NCBI RefSeq assembly: GCF_900111515.1
Contig: NZ_FOHS01000002.1
Coordinates: 372,001 to 436,000, forward strand
Source of the DNA: Hymenobacter actinosclerus
Lineage (GTDB): Bacteria > Bacteroidota > Bacteroidia > Cytophagales > Hymenobacteraceae
Direction: 5' to 3'
Length of the DNA stretch: 64,000 nucleotides
Below the pieces are notes generated by a model. That model saw nothing but the letters and a program-made list of their open reading frames with translations, was not told where the DNA came from and searched no databases. Both the position numbers and the translations under genes were made by a program. Positions 53,540 to 60,442 of this stretch are shown piece by piece. The stretch's first letter is position 1. Each line of letters starts with the position of its first letter.

Positions 53540-54682
53540 CTACGCGCTCAGCTCGGCCAGCGGCTCGGGCAGCTCGCCAATGGTGTGGCGCTCAATCCAG
53601 CCGCCGCCCAGCACGTCGTCACCGTCGTAGAACACGGCGGCCTGGCCGGGCGTTACGGCGTGCACGGCCTCCTCGAAGTACACGTAAATTTTGTCGCCGC
53701 GCTGCTCCAGAAACGCCGGCGAGCCGTCGTGGTTGTAGCGGATCTTAACCGTGCTCGGCACCAGCCCGCGGCCTTCCAGCGAGGCAAACTTGCCCATGTT
53801 CAGCTGCCCGACCAGCGTGCGCGAGCTGGCCAGCTCCTCGAAGTTGCCCAGCACCACGCGGTTGGTATCGGGGTCGATGGCCGTCACGTAGGCCGGGAAG
53901 CCCAGCGCAATGCCCAGGCCCTTGCGCTGGCCAATGGTGTAGAACGGGTAGCCCTCGTGGGTGCCCACCACCGTGCCGTCGCGCAGCACGAACTCGCCGC
54001 CGGCCACGCGCGCTTCCAGGCCCGGCACCCGCCGCCGCAGGAAGCTGCGGTAGTCGTTGTCGGGGATAAAGCAGATTTCGTAGCTCTCGGGCTTGTTCAC
54101 GAGCTCGGTGAATCCCCGCTCGCGGGCGAAATCGTAGATGGCCGACTTGCGCAGCTCGCCCAGCGGAAAGCGCGTGCGCGAGAGGCTCTCCTGGCTTACG
54201 CCCCAGATGGCGTAGCTCTGGTCCTTGTTCTCATCAACGCCCTTGCTGATGACGAAACGGCCGTTTTCCTCGCGCACCTGGGCGTAGTGGCCGGTGGCAA
54301 TGAACTCGCAGCCCAGCTGGTCGGCCCGGCGCAATAGCGCGTCCCACTTGATGTGGGTGTTGCAGAGCACGCAGGGGTTGGGCGTGCGCCCGGCCAGGTA
54401 CTCGTCGGTGAAGTTGTTGATGACAGCCTCGCCGAACTCGTCGCGGATGTCGATGATGTAGTGCGGGAAGCCCAACTCGACGGCAATCTGGCGGGCGTCG
54501 TTGATGGAGTCGAGCGAGCAGCAGCCGGTTTCCTTCTTGCTGCCGCCCGCCGAAGCGTAATCCCAGGTTTTCATGGTCATGCCGACCACTTCGTATCCTT
54601 GCTCGTGCAGCATCACGGCTGCTACCGAGCTGTCGATGCCGCCGCTCATGGCTACCAGCACCCGTCCTTTCGTTGTGTTCAT
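53540..54682 (-). CDS. mnmA: tRNA-specific 2-thiouridylase
   Basis: 380 residues. Inserts sulfur at C2 of wobble U34 in Lys, Glu and Gln tRNAs using ATP and a persulfide. PP-loop SGGIDSSVAAVML near the N-terminus, catalytic Cys in NPCVLCNTHIKW and second Cys in ESYEICFIPDNDY, and GQRKGLGIALG in the C-terminal barrel. Cytosolic. Divergent from the TrpF-like gene. Confidence 0.97.
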   Translation of the reverse strand: MNTTKGRVLVAMSGGIDSSVAAVMLHEQGYEVVGMTMKTWDYASAGGSKKETGCCSLDSINDARQIAVELGFPHYIIDIRDEFGEAVINNFTDEYLAGRTPNPCVLCNTHIKWDALLRRADQLGCEFIATGHYAQVREENGRFVISKGVDENKDQSYAIWGVSQESLSRTRFPLGELRKSAIYDFARERGFTELVNKPESYEICFIPDNDYRSFLRRRVPGLEARVAGGEFVLRDGTVVGTHEGYPFYTIGQRKGLGIALGFPAYVTAIDPDTNRVVLGNFEELASSRTLVGQLNMGKFASLEGRGLVPSTVKIRYNHDGSPAFLEQRGDKIYVYFEEAVHAVTPGQAAVFYDGDDVLGGGWIERHTIGELPEPLAELSA

Positions 54683-54764
54683 ACCAGTTGAATTGCGCCC
54701 GGAGCGTGAAAGGTTCCGGCCGGAGCAGTGAATGAGTGACTCGATGACTCAGTGACTCGGTTTG

Positions 54765-54772
54765 CAAAGGTA
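54765..54772 (-). promoter_or_regulatory. -7 element of mnmA
   Basis: TACCTTTG on the minus strand, exact consensus. Expected start site near 54758, so the transcript leader begins with the GAGTCACT units. Confidence 0.6.
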
Positions 54773-54879
54773 CGCGTTGCATTCCGGCATCTGCTCAAGG
54801 CCAGATGAGGAAGGCAGTTGGCGGATAGTCGCCGCCCGATAAACGGATTGCCTCGCGGCCAGCAGCGGCAGGATGGCCG

Positions 54880-54887
54880 TATCTTTG
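54880..54887 (+). promoter_or_regulatory. -7 element of the TrpF-like gene
   Basis: TATCTTTG, exact TAnnTTTG, with the CATTCACT array between it and the ATG. Confidence 0.6.
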
Positions 54888-54969
54888 GCCGCTTATTCAG
54901 CTAGCCTCCTTCACCGAGTCACTCATTCATTCACTCATTCACTCATTCACTCATTCACTCATTCACCTT

Positions 54970-55611
54970 ATGCCCCTGCTCCTCCCCGTCCTCGTCCGTG
55001 GTATCAACAACCTCTCCGATGCCCGCTACTGCGCCGGCATGGGCGCCGACGGCCTCATCTTCACCCTCGACCCCAGCCTGCCAGGGGCAGTGGACGCGGC
55101 CACAGTAAAGGAGTTGGCCGGCTGGGTGGCGGGCGTAGAAATCATCGGCGAGTTCGGCGGCGCGATGCCCGTTTCGGAAATCAACCGGCTGGTCGAAGAA
55201 TGTGGCCTGGGCCGGGTGCTGCTACGGGATTCGCCCCAGCCGGTCACCGGCTATTCTTCCCTCACCGTGCCGGTCATTATGGAGATTCCGCAGATGGTCG
55301 CTTACGATGGCGAGTACCACCGGCAGGCCCATAAAATGTTTACGTCGGCCCTGCCGGCCGGCTTCGAGCTGCTGACCCGGGCCCTGGACTCCGGCCCCGG
55401 TGCTAGCGCAGGTGAAACCTATGAAAGCATGGCCGGCGCGGCCGCTACCACGCCGCTGTGGCTCAGCGGTGACTTCACCCCGGAAACCTTGCCCGCGCTA
55501 CTAACCGCCGTGTCGCCGGCCGGCCTCGTTCTGCAGGGCGGCGATGAAATCAAGCCCGGCATCCGCAACTTCGATGAGCTCGAAGCGCTGTTCGAGGCGC
55601 TGGAGGAGTAA
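54970..55611 (+). CDS. TrpF-like protein lacking the catalytic cysteine
   Basis: 213 residues with the layout of phosphoribosylanthranilate isomerase, a (beta/alpha)8 barrel: VRGINNLSDARYCAGMGADG in place of KxCGLxxxEDA..AGAD, LLTRALDSGPGASAGETYES where TrpF has LLDS..GGTGKTF, LWLSGDFTPETLPALL (phosphate loop 1) and LQGGDEIKPGIRNFDELEAL (SGVE..PGVKD). The general base Cys is replaced by Arg, while the Asp of LDS is kept. No other trp genes are near. It may have lost isomerase activity or gained another role; a divergent true TrpF is less likely. Confidence 0.75.
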   Translation: MPLLLPVLVRGINNLSDARYCAGMGADGLIFTLDPSLPGAVDAATVKELAGWVAGVEIIGEFGGAMPVSEINRLVEECGLGRVLLRDSPQPVTGYSSLTVPVIMEIPQMVAYDGEYHRQAHKMFTSALPAGFELLTRALDSGPGASAGETYESMAGAAATTPLWLSGDFTPETLPALLTAVSPAGLVLQGGDEIKPGIRNFDELEALFEALEE

Positions 55612-55635
55612 TGAGTGGCAAATGGCTGAACGGAT

Positions 55636-55739
55636 GTGGTGCCACGACTTTTTTGTCGTGGTACCACTATTGTTGAACGAGGTTGTGTGCGGATATCAGC
55701 AACGATAGTGGTACCACGACAAAAAAGTCGTGGCACCAC
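55636..55739. repeat. 40-base inverted repeat of the nested-palindrome family
   Basis: Arms 55636-55675 and 55700-55739 match over 40 bases with one mismatch. Each arm is itself a palindrome (GTGCCACGACTTTTTTGTCG with its partner). The loop edges TTGAAC and TCAGCAACGATA are shared with the element at 4158-4328 although the stems differ. Convergent gap; T6/A6 tracts in the arms could give bidirectional termination. Confidence 0.88.
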
Positions 55740-55807
55740 ACCTGCGCATCCTACTCGCCCACGCAACGAGGACCCCGGCACATCAGACTCACTATTTCAC
55801 CACCTCA

Positions 55808-56479
55808 CTATTTCACCTCTCCCAACTCGAACTGCACGTACTTGATGGGCACGCCCTGCTCGCGGTATTTGCGCTCGAAGGTGGTTTGGATGTCCTCGGC
55901 GTGGGGCAGCAGCTCGGGCGTGGCGTACAGGTCGCGGGTCTGGGCGATGATGGTGGCGCCGGGGCGCTGCCGCAGGGTTTCGAGGGTGTAATCGAACAGG
56001 TCGGCGTTGTCGGTTTTCAGGTGCAGGCGGCCGCCGGGGCGCAACACACGCTGGTAGAGGTCGAGGAAGCGCGGGTAGGTGAGGCGGCGCTTGATGTCCC
56101 GGTCGCGGGGGCGCGGGTCGGGGAAGGTTATCCAGATTTCGTGCAGCTCGCCGGGGGCGAAATGCGCGGCCAGCTCGTGGGCGCGGGTTCGCAGCCAGCC
56201 CACGTTGCTCAGGCCTTGCTCCAGGGCCAGAGTGCTGCCCTTCCAGATTCGGTCGCCCTTGATGTCGAGGCCCAGGAAGTTGCGCGCGGGGTAGCGCGCG
56301 GCCAGCCCCACGGTGTACTCGCCCTTGCCGCAGCCCACTTCGAGCGTAATCGGATGGTCATTTTTAAAAAAGTCGGCGTGCCAGCGGCCGGCCAGTTGCT
56401 CGTATGTGGCCTTTCCCGGCTCGACAATGGTTTCGCGCTCGGCGTTGGCGGCAAAGCGCCGGAGTTTACTTCTGCTCAC
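55808..56479 (-). CDS. trmB: tRNA (guanine-N7-)-methyltransferase
   Basis: 223 residues from a GTG at 56479 (SRSKLRRFAANAE). The frame continues to 56560, but those 27 codons would translate the AACGAAAAACGAA repeats (NEKRKTNNEKRK), so they are rejected. SAM-binding motif EVGCGKGEYTVGLA, and the family motif FPDPRPRDRDIKRRL. Methylates G46 of tRNA. Ends convergently with the TrpF-like gene. Confidence 0.94.
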   Translation of the reverse strand: MSRSKLRRFAANAERETIVEPGKATYEQLAGRWHADFFKNDHPITLEVGCGKGEYTVGLAARYPARNFLGLDIKGDRIWKGSTLALEQGLSNVGWLRTRAHELAAHFAPGELHEIWITFPDPRPRDRDIKRRLTYPRFLDLYQRVLRPGGRLHLKTDNADLFDYTLETLRQRPGATIIAQTRDLYATPELLPHAEDIQTTFERKYREQGVPIKYVQFELGEVK

Positions 56480-56572
56480 TTTTCGTTTTTCGTTATTGGT
56501 TTTTCGTTTTTCGTTGCTGAATTCCTTTTCCGTTGGAGCCGAAAAACGAAGAACCAACAACGAAAAACGAAC
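56480..56572. repeat. AACGAAAAACGAA stem in the folC-trmB gap
   Basis: TTTTCGTTTTTCGTTATTGG and following units (56480-56516) are complementary to 56542-56570. On the minus strand one arm starts 2 bases after the folC stop and the other touches the trmB start codon. Confidence 0.8.
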
Positions 56573-57874
56573 CTACAGCTCCTCAATCTCGGCCACCACA
56601 AAGGTACTGCCGCCGATGAAGACCACATCATCCGCTTCAGCAGCAGCGCGGGCGGCGGCCACGGCGGCCGGCACCGAGGCGTAGGTGGTGCCCGTCAGGC
56701 CCAGGGTGGCGGCGCGCTCGGCCAGCTCGGTGGCCGGCAGGGCCCGCGGAATGGTGGCCTGGCAGAAATAGTAGGTAGCCTCCCGGGGCAGCAGGGCCAG
56801 CATCTGGCTGATGTCTTTGTCCTGCACCACGCCCAGCACGAAGTGCAGCCGCCGCTTCGGCAGGCGCGCCAGCTGGGCCACGATGAAGCGGATGCCCGCC
56901 TCGTTGTGGCCCGTGTCGCAGACTACCAGCGGCTGGCGGCCCAGGATGGTCCAGCGGCCCCGCAGGCCGGTCAGGCGGGTTACGTCGCGCAGGCCTTCGC
57001 GCAGGTGGCGTTCTTCGATAATAAAGCCCTGGCGGCGCAGCTCGGCCACCGTGGCCAGCACGCCGGGCAGGTTCAGGCGCTGGTAGTCGCCCACCAAACC
57101 CAGCGCCACCTCCTCCAGCAGCACCTGCTTTTCGTGCCAGATGCGCAGGTGCTGCACGGCCTCATCGGCGGCCGGCTCGCGCAGCAGCTCGGCGCGGTAG
57201 TGCTGGTCGGCAAACAGCAGCGGGGCTCCCTCCTGCTCAGCTTTCTGCCCGAACACGGCCGCCACTTCGGGCTGGGCCTGGCTGATGATGGCGGGAGTGC
57301 CGGGCTTGATGACGCCGGCTTTTTCGGCCGCAATCAGCGGCAGCGTGGCGCCGAGCAGGGCCTGGTGGTCGGGGCTGATGTTGGTGATGAGCGAGACGAG
57401 CGGTTGCAGGATGTTGGTTGAGTCGAGCCGGCCGCCCAGGCCCGTTTCCACCACGGCCACGTCTACTTTCTGCTGGGCGAAGTAGTCGAAGGCCAGCGCC
57501 ACGCACACCTCGAAAAACGAAGCTTCCACCTGCTCGAACGTGGACCGCCAGCGCGCCACCCACTCCACCAGAAACTCCGGGGCCAGCGGCTGGCCATTCA
57601 GGCGGATTCGCTCGGTGAACTCCTTGAGGTGGGGCGAGGTGTAGAGGCCAACGCGGTAGCCGGCCGCCTGCAACACCGCCGCCAGCAAATGGCTGGAGCT
57701 GCCCTTGCCATTGGTGCCGGCCACGTGCACACTCCTAAACTGCCGCTCGGGGTGGCCGGTAGCCGCCGCCAGCGCCTCGGTGCGCTCCAGCCCCGGCTTG
57801 TAGCCCGCCGCCCCCACCCGCTGAAACATGGGCAGCCGGGCGTAGAGGTAGTCAAGAGTTTGCTGGTAGGTCAT
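56573..57874 (-). CDS. folC: Folylpolyglutamate synthase / dihydrofolate synthase
   Basis: 433 residues from the ATG at 57874. Adds L-glutamate to dihydropteroate or folates with ATP. Mur-ligase type P-loop in VHVAGTNGKGSSSHLLA near residue 50, then YTSPHLKEFTERI, VETGLGGRLDSTNI and ISPDHQALLG. C-terminal domain has VVCDTGHNEAGI. Own promoter (57897-57928); upstream of trmB with a repeat stem between. Confidence 0.95.
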   Translation of the reverse strand: MTYQQTLDYLYARLPMFQRVGAAGYKPGLERTEALAAATGHPERQFRSVHVAGTNGKGSSSHLLAAVLQAAGYRVGLYTSPHLKEFTERIRLNGQPLAPEFLVEWVARWRSTFEQVEASFFEVCVALAFDYFAQQKVDVAVVETGLGGRLDSTNILQPLVSLITNISPDHQALLGATLPLIAAEKAGVIKPGTPAIISQAQPEVAAVFGQKAEQEGAPLLFADQHYRAELLREPAADEAVQHLRIWHEKQVLLEEVALGLVGDYQRLNLPGVLATVAELRRQGFIIEERHLREGLRDVTRLTGLRGRWTILGRQPLVVCDTGHNEAGIRFIVAQLARLPKRRLHFVLGVVQDKDISQMLALLPREATYYFCQATIPRALPATELAERAATLGLTGTTYASVPAAVAAARAAAEADDVVFIGGSTFVVAEIEEL

Positions 57875-57896
57875 GACGCGGGCCGGTTGGGAGCTG

Positions 57897-57928
57897 CAAA
57901 GGTAACGGGAGCATCGCTCCACACGCAA
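57897..57928 (-). promoter_or_regulatory. folC promoter
   Basis: On the minus strand TTG (57926-57928), 21 bases, TACCTTTG (57897-57904): consensus at both elements, about 23 bases before the ATG. Confidence 0.7.
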
Positions 57929-57963
57929 ACCGCCGCCCCAGTATCCCGGAGCGGCGGCGGTTT
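57927..57963 (-). terminator. Hairpin after tonB
   Basis: AAACCGCCGCC and its exact complement (57927-57937, 57953-57963), 32 bases past the tonB stop and overlapping the folC -33 element. Only three T follow on the minus strand, so termination may be weak. Confidence 0.5.
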
Positions 57964-57995
57964 ATTTGGCTGCAACTGGGCCGCTAGACAGCGGC

Positions 57996-58880
57996 TTAGC
58001 GCACTGTAAATTTGAACGTGTAGAAGCCGGTGGCACCGCCGTTAGCCGAGTTGGTGCGGCGAAACTCAGCACTTTCCAGCGCGTCGCGGCAGGCTTTCTC
58101 CTGGGCCGGCGACACGTTGCCCGACACCTTACGCACGGACTCCACCTCGCCATCGGCGTTTACCTTGATGCTAAAGCGGATGAAGCCCGAGGTGTTGTCG
58201 ATGGCCGGGGCGGTGGGGCGGTTGACGAAGGCCCAGCCGGCCATATCGAGGCCGCCGCTGCCGGGGCTGGTGCCGCGGCCGCCGCTACCGGGCTCGCCCG
58301 AGTAGGCTTTGCCGTCGTAGGTGCCGCGCGGGTCGCCCTTGTCGCCCACGGTGCCGGGGTTGTCGCCGTTGTTGTTGCCGGTGGGCGCGTTGCTGCTGCC
58401 GTTTACGCCGTTGCCGCCCCCATCGGCCTGGTTGGCGCGGGGCGTGAACACGGCACGCTGGTCGACCTTGGGGCGTACGGGCTCGGGCGTGGGTTTCACT
58501 TCCTCACGGGGCGGGGCGGGCTTGGGCGTCGGGGGCACCGTTACGGGGCTTTCCTCGGCCTCACTGGTTACCACGCGCTGCTCGGTAGGCGGCGTGCGGT
58601 CGGGTTGGGCGGTGGGCTGGGGCGGTGTGGGGTCGGGCTGGGCGGCCGGCGGGCGGCTGTCCTCGCGGTTCCTGGATTCGTTGGCCGGGGCCTGGCTCTG
58701 GATGTCGCCCGAGCCCACCTCGTCCACCCCGTAGTTCAGCTCCACCCCGTCGCCGCCCAGCGTATCAAGCGGCGGGTCGGGGCCTTTGAACACGGCGAAA
58801 AAGAACAGCACGGCCAGGGCCACGTGAAAAATCACGGTTCCGATAAACGCCTCGCGCCGGTGCTCTTCGCGGTATTCCAT
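57996..58880 (-). CDS. TonB family protein
   Basis: 294 residues. One N-terminal membrane helix (EAFIGTVIFHVALAVLFFFA, residues about 10-30), a long periplasmic Pro-rich then Gly/Asn-rich linker, and a C-terminal TonB-like domain (FIRFSIKVNADGEVESVRKV ... CRDALESAEFRR ... GFYTFKFTVR). It would carry energy from ExbB/ExbD to outer membrane receptors. Directly downstream of exbB and exbD genes in the same operon. The ATG abuts a TTGTCAG heptad array. Confidence 0.92.
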   Translation of the reverse strand: MEYREEHRREAFIGTVIFHVALAVLFFFAVFKGPDPPLDTLGGDGVELNYGVDEVGSGDIQSQAPANESRNREDSRPPAAQPDPTPPQPTAQPDRTPPTEQRVVTSEAEESPVTVPPTPKPAPPREEVKPTPEPVRPKVDQRAVFTPRANQADGGGNGVNGSSNAPTGNNNGDNPGTVGDKGDPRGTYDGKAYSGEPGSGGRGTSPGSGGLDMAGWAFVNRPTAPAIDNTSGFIRFSIKVNADGEVESVRKVSGNVSPAQEKACRDALESAEFRRTNSANGGATGFYTFKFTVR

Positions 58881-58881
58881 G

Positions 58882-58992
58882 GTAGTTGTAAGTACTTAGT
58901 TGTCAGTTGTTAGTGAAGAGGGGTCTGCTGGTCGTTGTCAGTAGGCATTCGCTAAACAGCCTGACAACTAGTAACTGACAACTAACAACTCA
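58882..58992. repeat. TTGTCAG heptad arms in the exbD-tonB gap
   Basis: GTAGTTGTAAGTACTTAGTT and on (58882-58915) against CTGACAACTAGTAACTGACA and on (58960-58992), imperfectly complementary. One arm overlaps the exbD stop, the other touches the tonB ATG. Confidence 0.75.
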
Positions 58993-59394
58993 TTTTCCCT
59001 GCTGGGCCTGGGTGGCCATCACCATTTTGATTTTCAGGCGGTTGCCGATTTCGAGGATATCGACCAGCTTCTGTACGTTGAGCGAGGCATCTACCCGAAG
59101 TACGGCGGTGGGGCTTTCGAGGCCGGCGATGCGCCGGGCCAGCTCGGGCTCCAGCTCGGTGGGCGTGATGGGCGTGCGGTCGAGGAAGTAGGTTCCGGCC
59201 GCATCAACCGAAATGGTGATGGGCTGCTTCATGGCCTGCTTGCCCGAGCGGGCATTGGGCAACATGAGCTTGATCACGTTCGGGTTCACCATCGTCGACA
59301 CAATCAGGAAGAACAGCATCAGAAAGAACATGATGTCGTTCATCGAGCTGGTCTCGACGTGCGAAGAAAGCTTACGGCGCCGGCTGAGATTCAT
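58990..59394 (-). CDS. ExbD/TolR family protein
   Basis: 134 residues. One membrane helix (MFFLMLFFLIVSTM) with the conserved proton-path Asp just before it (SSMNDIMFF), then the periplasmic domain (ISVDAAGTYFLDRTPITPTE ... VLRVDASLNVQKLVDILEIG). Works with ExbB as the proton channel for TonB. In the order exbB, exbD, tonB. Confidence 0.94.
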   Translation of the reverse strand: MNLSRRRKLSSHVETSSMNDIMFFLMLFFLIVSTMVNPNVIKLMLPNARSGKQAMKQPITISVDAAGTYFLDRTPITPTELEPELARRIAGLESPTAVLRVDASLNVQKLVDILEIGNRLKIKMVMATQAQQGK

Positions 59395-59399
59395 AATAG

Positions 59400-59494
59400 G
59401 TTGTCAGTTGCCAGTTATCAGTTATCAGTTGTTAGTTGTTAGTTGCCAGTTGTCAGGTCTAATTCTTCTGACCTGACAATTGGCAACTAACAAC
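59400..59494. repeat. TTGTCAG heptad stem in the exbB-exbD gap
   Basis: Eight heptads (TTGTCAG, TTGCCAG, TTATCAG, TTGTTAG) at 59401-59458. The inner 24 bases (59435-59458) pair with 59471-59494 with one mismatch. One arm starts 11 bases after the exbB stop, the other ends 6 bases before the exbD ATG. Confidence 0.88.
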
Positions 59495-59504
59495 TGATAA
59501 CTCA

Positions 59505-60239
59505 TTAATTATCCTGCAAAATATCCATGAACTCGATGGCGGAGTTTTCCATGCGGAAAACCATGCGCTCGACCATGATGCTGAGCCAGTGGTAGCCGAT
59601 GTGGGCAATGATGCCGATGATGAGGCCGGCGGCCGAAGTGACCATTTTAGTATACAGACCGCCCGAAATCTGGGCAATGCCGAAGTCGCCAGTCGAGCTG
59701 ATGGCGTAGAAAATCTTGATTACGCCGATAATCGTGCCCACAAAGCCTAGCATGGGCGCGATGCCGGCCACAATGCCCAGCACGTTGATGTTCTTTTCGA
59801 GGCGGGCAATTTCGATTTTGCCCACGTTTTCCACGCTGGCTTCGATTTCGTTCAGCGGCAGACCAACGCGGCGGATGCCCTTCTCAATCATGCGGGCCAG
59901 CGGCGTGGGGTTCTGGGCGCACAGCATTTTGGCGCCCTGCAAGTCGCCCTTCACCATGAGGTTGCCGATACCGGGCATAAACGATTCGGGCACGGCCCCG
60001 GCCTTGCGGATGGTGAGGTAGCGCTCCAGCATGATGTACACCGTGAGGAAGAGCAGCAGAAACAGCGGCACCATAATCCAGCCCCCGGCAATTACCAGGT
60101 CAATCAGCGAGAGGCCCGAGGCTTCGGCGACGGCCTGGTTGGCGGCCGTTACGGCCGAGTCGGCGGCGGCCGGCGAGCCGGCGGGTATGGCGGTCGGGTC
60201 GCCCACCTGGAGTTGCAGAAACAGAGACAGAAGCGTCAT
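59505..60239 (-). CDS. ExbB/TolQ/MotA family proton channel protein
   Basis: 244 residues with three membrane helices: one near residues 45-70 (AGGWIMVPLFLLLFLTVYIM) and two in the conserved C-terminal domain (NVLGIVAGIAPMLGFVGTII and KMVTSAAGLIIGIIAHIGYH). Part of the ExbB-ExbD-TonB energy transducer. The start is preceded directly by CCTAAGTC-type repeats. Confidence 0.94.
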   Translation of the reverse strand: MTLLSLFLQLQVGDPTAIPAGSPAAADSAVTAANQAVAEASGLSLIDLVIAGGWIMVPLFLLLFLTVYIMLERYLTIRKAGAVPESFMPGIGNLMVKGDLQGAKMLCAQNPTPLARMIEKGIRRVGLPLNEIEASVENVGKIEIARLEKNINVLGIVAGIAPMLGFVGTIIGVIKIFYAISSTGDFGIAQISGGLYTKMVTSAAGLIIGIIAHIGYHWLSIMVERMVFRMENSAIEFMDILQDN

Positions 60240-60272
60240 TTTTAGGGCTTAGGGACTTAGGTAATAGGGCTT
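60240..60272 (-). repeat. CCTAAGTC array before exbB
   Basis: On the minus strand CCTAAGTCCCTAAGCCCTAA is followed by AA and the exbB ATG. The same 20-base sequence lies before the 63559 gene; a close version precedes hisA. Confidence 0.8.
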
Positions 60273-60319
60273 CGGCTGATGAAACTACGGAGTGCAAGGC
60301 TGAGCGGGCGGTAAAAGAA

Positions 60320-60410
60320 CGTCATCCTGAAGAAGGCAGTATTCCCAGGCCGCAAATTCGTCGCAAGGACTTCTGCCGCCGGGGAAAATATTGCCTTTTT
60401 CAGGATGACG
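60320..60410. repeat. GTCATCCTGAA palindrome upstream of exbB
   Basis: CGTCATCCTGAAGAAGGCAG and on (60320-60346) pairs with 60382-60410. Loop AGGCCGCAAATTCGTCGCAA differs from the ATGCTAG group. Lies between the HU/SPOR stop and exbB. Confidence 0.8.
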
Positions 60411-60442
60411 AATTTCTACGCACTATCAGCTAAGCACAAATA

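Larger units (their letters stand above)
54727..54967. repeat. GAGTCACTCATTCAC arrays in the mnmA/TrpF-like divergent gap
   Basis: GTGAATGAGTGACTCGATGA and on (54728-54760) is the complement of the ACCGAGTCACTCATTCATTC array (54912-54967). Each array lies in the leader of its own gene and in the same sense relative to transcription. Each begins just after a TAnnTTTG element. Confidence 0.85.

Noticed and set aside
56480..56560. N-terminal extension of trmB
   Set aside because: The 27 codons translate the AACGAAAAACGAA repeat; the family start fits the GTG at 56479.
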